Shown piece after piece: positions 52,164 through 54,639 of a stretch of DNA of 54,639 nucleotides; positions within the stretch are counted from its first letter, which is position 1, and the number at the start of each line of letters is the position of its first letter. Made by a program: the position numbers and the translations under genes. Under the pieces are notes generated by a model. It saw only the letters and a list, made by a program, of their open reading frames with translations, had not been told where the DNA came from and did no database searches. This DNA is from Anaerolineales bacterium UBA7227. Its GTDB lineage: Bacteria > Chloroflexota > Anaerolineae > Anaerolineales > Villigracilaceae. The stretch is from contig DKTP01000090.1 in assembly GCA_002473085.1 (NCBI GenBank), forward strand, positions 6,040-60,678, written 5' to 3'.

Positions 52164-52993
52164 AATGTGATGTTCTCGGGGGTGAATTTTCTCAGGGGGA
52201 CGGTGCGGTGTTCGTCCAGAAAGGTTTGCAGGTAGTGGACAAAATTTTGCGGCTCTTCGAGCATGGGGAAGTGTCCCGCGTTGGGAAAGCGGATGATCTG
52301 CGCCTGCGGGATGCCTTCTTTCATCGGCTGCCACTGCATAGGGTGGACGACTTTGTCCCGATCGCCATAGATGCCGAGCGCGGGGACTTTGATCTGCCCG
52401 AGCAGGGGGCGCAGGTCTGTGCGGCGGAGGGAGGCGATAGAGAGCAGGAAGGATTCGAGGGTGGTGCGCGAGAGGTCGCGGTCCATCATTGCGGGGAAGC
52501 GCGGGTCGGCGCAGATGACCCTGGAGTAGTAATATTTCATAAAGGCGCGGAACGGGCCCATCATGTGGAAGAGGAGGAAGGCGTTGAAGCGATAACCAGC
52601 CAGTTTGAGGAGGGGCGCCAGCGAGGAGCCGACGATGGGCGAGCCGACCACGATCACTTTGCTGACCCGCTCCGGATAACGGATGGCGACGGAGAGGCTC
52701 ACCGTCCCGCCCATGCTGTGACCGACGAGCGGGGCGCGCGCGATGCCGAGTTGCTCCATGAACTGACCGACGAGGCCGACGAAGTCCTGCACGGCGTAGG
52801 TGTCGCGTTTTTTTCCCGATTCGCCGAAGCCCCAGAAGTCCAGCGCGTAGGTGCGATAGGATTGACCCAGGTGGGCCATGGTTTCCTGCCAAAGCCCCCA
52901 GGAGCCAAGCCAGCCGTGTAACAGGATAACAGGGCGGCCGCGTCCGTAAACTTCGTAGTGGACGATGCCTTGATCGGTGGTAATCGAAGACAC
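52160..52993 (-). CDS. Alpha/beta hydrolase, complete catalytic triad
   Basis: 277 residues. HGWLGSWG (26-33), LDFWGFGES (51-59), nucleophile Ser93 in GHSMGG, Asp213 in YGDRDKVV and His241 in NAGHFPM give a full triad. A lid of about 60 residues (about 125-185: FNAFLLFHMMGPFRAFMKYYY) is hydrophobic, suiting a lipid or acyl substrate. It is closely related to the protein at 39584-40372, which has Gly instead of Ser, so the pair looks like an enzyme and a pseudoenzyme in one operon. Confidence 0.88.
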   Translation of the reverse strand: MSSITTDQGIVHYEVYGRGRPVILLHGWLGSWGLWQETMAHLGQSYRTYALDFWGFGESGKKRDTYAVQDFVGLVGQFMEQLGIARAPLVGHSMGGTVSLSVAIRYPERVSKVIVVGSPIVGSSLAPLLKLAGYRFNAFLLFHMMGPFRAFMKYYYSRVICADPRFPAMMDRDLSRTTLESFLLSIASLRRTDLRPLLGQIKVPALGIYGDRDKVVHPMQWQPMKEGIPQAQIIRFPNAGHFPMLEEPQNFVHYLQTFLDEHRTVPLRKFTPENITL

Positions 52994-53017
52994 GAAAAGT
53001 TTCCGTCGGCGCGAAGG

Positions 53018-53557
53018 TTACTCGCCAGACTCCATGTCGGCGAGAATGCTGTACAACAATGCCAGGAGGATCTCCTTGACGGATTTGCGGTCGGTGGCGG
53101 TGCAGGGCAGGAGTTTGGTTTTGGCGTCGAGGCGCAGGGCGTGACGCATGTCTTCCACCTCCCAGGCGTCTTTCTTGTCCTGTTTGTTGGCGGCCACCAC
53201 ATAGGGCGTGGGGGCGTAGGCGCGAAAAGTCTCGAGGATGCTGCGGGCTTCGCGGAAGGTTTCGGGGCGGGTACTGTCCACCATGACGATGAATCCGAGC
53301 ATGCCTTCGGAGAGGATCTCCCACATGAAGTCGAAGCGTTTTTGTCCGGGCGTGCCGAAGAGATAGAGGACGAGGTCTTCGTCCACGGTGATACGGCCAA
53401 AGTCCATCGCGACCGTGGTGGCTTCCTTGACGGCGCGTTCTTCGCGGTTGCTGATCTTGCGTTCCGTCGAGACCACGTCGATCTCGCTGACGGATTGGAT
53501 GAACTCCGTCTTACCGGCGCTAAAGGGGCCTGTCACCACCATTTTGACTGTCTGCAT
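53018..53557 (-). CDS. Small Ras/Mgl-like GTPase
   Basis: 179 residues. G1 GPFSAGKT (10-17), G3 FGTPGQKRF (Gly in place of the usual Asp, as often in bacterial GTPases of this group), G4 NKQD near residue 124. No lipid-attachment site is obvious. Such GTPases work with a roadblock or DUF4388 partner and control polarity, gliding or signalling. It follows the DUF4388 gene by 31 bases, so the two are probably a switch pair; regulation of the downstream kinase or enzymes is inferred. Confidence 0.87.
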   Translation of the reverse strand: MQTVKMVVTGPFSAGKTEFIQSVSEIDVVSTERKISNREERAVKEATTVAMDFGRITVDEDLVLYLFGTPGQKRFDFMWEILSEGMLGFIVMVDSTRPETFREARSILETFRAYAPTPYVVAANKQDKKDAWEVEDMRHALRLDAKTKLLPCTATDRKSVKEILLALLYSILADMESGE

Positions 53558-53588
53558 TTTCGAATCCTTCCGTCCTTGTTTGCGGCGG

Positions 53589-54395
53589 CTACAACGAACG
53601 TATGCGCCCGATGAGTTTGTTGACCAGCGATTTCTGCTCTTCGCGATTTTCGGTGGGATAGGTGCGCGCCGGCACAGGCACTTTGGCGCCCTCCGGGCGG
53701 ACGATCTCCACCAACCCGGCCTGCAAAAGTCCGTAGACGATGCGGCGCACTTCCATGTCGTTCATCTTGTTCGCGGCCGCGATCTGGCGCATAGTGTTCT
53801 TGGGATTAATGTACGAGACCACGCGCCACTCTTCCACGCTCAAATTGACGTTCTTGAGCGGGCGTTCGGTGAATTTCAACGCCATGTCGAGGCTGGGAAT
53901 TTCGTCCTGTAATTGCTCCCACTCGCTCAACTGCCGCGAACCCTCGATGATGAGGTTCTCCAGGTCGAGGCGCACGTTGATGCGGTCGTCGGGGGCCAGC
54001 AGTTCAGGCTCGAAGCGGAAGAAGCCCTCCACCCACGTGAACAGGCGGCGGATGATTCCCGTGTAATGTCCCTGCAGGTTCAACAGGATCTCGTCCTGCT
54101 GGATATACCCGGCATTGATCAACATCAGGCCGAGTTCCTTGTCGCTCACCCGGCCGGCGCGTTCGATGATGGCGCGATACTGGTTCGCCGTCAGGCGGTT
54201 GGCCTGATGCAAGACCGCGGCCAGCCGGTTATCTTCCTGTCCAATGCGGGCAAACGCGAGTTTCCCCTCGCGAAACGCCGCCTGGGCCTGCTCGTTCGGA
54301 CCGTCCACGATCAACGTGCCGGTCTTTTGCGCCAGGTTGATCAAGTTGAGCAGTTGGGTGACTGTGAAATCTCTTAGGTTACCGCGTAACGCCAT
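53589..54395 (-). CDS. DUF4388 protein (PatA-like N-terminal domain)
   Basis: 268 residues. The N-terminal 100 residues match DUF4388: LRDFTVTQLLNLINLAQKTGTLIVDG and AAFREGKLAFARIG. The C-terminal part (about 180-250) has a winged-helix look (WRVVSYINPKNTMRQIAAANKMNDMEVRRIVYGLLQAGLVE). Proteins of this kind pair with small GTPases in gliding and signalling operons. First gene of the operon, directly after its promoter. Confidence 0.83.
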   Translation of the reverse strand: MALRGNLRDFTVTQLLNLINLAQKTGTLIVDGPNEQAQAAFREGKLAFARIGQEDNRLAAVLHQANRLTANQYRAIIERAGRVSDKELGLMLINAGYIQQDEILLNLQGHYTGIIRRLFTWVEGFFRFEPELLAPDDRINVRLDLENLIIEGSRQLSEWEQLQDEIPSLDMALKFTERPLKNVNLSVEEWRVVSYINPKNTMRQIAAANKMNDMEVRRIVYGLLQAGLVEIVRPEGAKVPVPARTYPTENREEQKSLVNKLIGRIRSL

Positions 54396-54433
54396 GAAGC
54401 CTCGAAAAAATCCCTGGAACGGGGTGTGCGAAA

Positions 54434-54462
54434 ATTATACTTGCAAGGGAGGGACGCGTCAA
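54434..54462 (-). promoter_or_regulatory. Promoter of the ten-gene signalling operon
   Basis: On the minus strand TTGACG (54457-54462), a 17-base spacer and TATAAT (54434-54439). It would start transcription near 54427, about 30 bases before the DUF4388 start. Confidence 0.85.
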
Positions 54463-54556
54463 TTAAGCGGGCTATCACAATTGTAGACTCGTCCGCGCCC
54501 GCGGGCATGGCTTCCTGTATAATTCGTCCAATGTTTACCGCAAACCAGGAGACGAT

Positions 54557-54639
54557 ATGTCAGCGCTGAAAAAATTATTCATCCTCATCCTGCTCCTTTC
54601 CTTCGCGCCGCTGGGACAGGCTCGCGCCGCCGCCCTGCC
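54557..54639 (+). CDS. Secreted or membrane protein, N-terminus only (partial)
   Basis: An ATG preceded by CCAGGAGACGAT opens a frame to the window edge: MSALKKLFILILLLSF followed by APLGQARAAALP. It has the basic n-region, hydrophobic core and AxA-type cleavage site of a signal peptide. TATAAT at 54518-54523 may be its -10 box but no -35 is visible. The mature protein lies outside the window. Confidence 0.6.
   Translation, partial: MSALKKLFILILLLSFAPLGQARAAAL

Noticed and set aside
51537..53324. 595-residue frame as a fusion protein containing the V4R domain
   Set aside because: The first 387 residues are out-of-frame readings of the hydrolase and GTPase genes; the V4R gene has its own ATG at 52163.

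Overview
The window looks like chromosomal DNA of a member of the Chloroflexota, most likely class Anaerolineae. This rests on high GC, giant tandem-GAF sensor proteins of the Anaerolineae type, a split propionyl/acyl-CoA carboxylase, and abundant short tandem repeats between and inside genes. There is no rRNA, phage, IS element or CRISPR array. Taxonomy is inferred from protein style only.

Layout. 1-12886 (+): end of a family-2 glycosyltransferase, a methyltransferase, a zinc-type dehydrogenase, a large GT-C-like membrane protein, a small membrane protein, a three-gene biotin-dependent acyl-CoA carboxylase, murI (minus strand), a Tat-type metallophosphoesterase, a HAD hydrolase and a polyprenyl diphosphate synthase. 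12934-13034: tRNA-Gly(CCC) with its own terminator. 13096-25600 (+): a compact operon of two stand-alone receivers followed by five complete membrane GAF sensors and a sixth that is cut off. None carries a kinase or other recognisable output domain, and the five intact ones end in the same truncated GAF-like tail. At about 25600 the sixth sensor runs head-on into an mreB gene that is truncated at the same base, so this is a rearrangement or assembly junction. 25600-31001 (-): atpA-atpG-atpD-atpC-mreB', the F1 part of an ATP synthase without F0 genes. 31399-34206 (+): an ATP-grasp (Ddl-like) ligase, DUF2085 and DUF4126 membrane proteins and a 58-residue one-helix peptide.

34226-39543 (-): a thiamine operon with a strong promoter, a TPP riboswitch that controls a terminator by a visible antiterminator, thiN, and the thiamine ABC transporter thiB-thiP-thiQ, ending in a DUF402 gene. 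39553-54462 (-): a ten-gene operon with a near-consensus promoter and a terminator. It encodes a DUF4388 protein, an Mgl/Ras-like small GTPase, an alpha/beta hydrolase, a V4R protein, a left-handed beta-helix protein, an acyl-ACP-reductase-like enzyme, a receiver fused to a degenerate GGDEF domain, a 2468-residue histidine kinase with 11 GAF domains, a receiver, and a second alpha/beta hydrolase that has lost its nucleophilic serine. I judge this operon the best candidate for an undescribed system: a small-GTPase and GAF-kinase signalling set tied to acyl/lipid chemistry. A secretory gene begins at the right edge.

A theme across the window is short tandem repeats with 7-bp (some 9-bp) units of differing sequence. 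They lie between genes and also in frame inside the GT-C, ThiP and ThiQ genes, where each adds a peptide tract.
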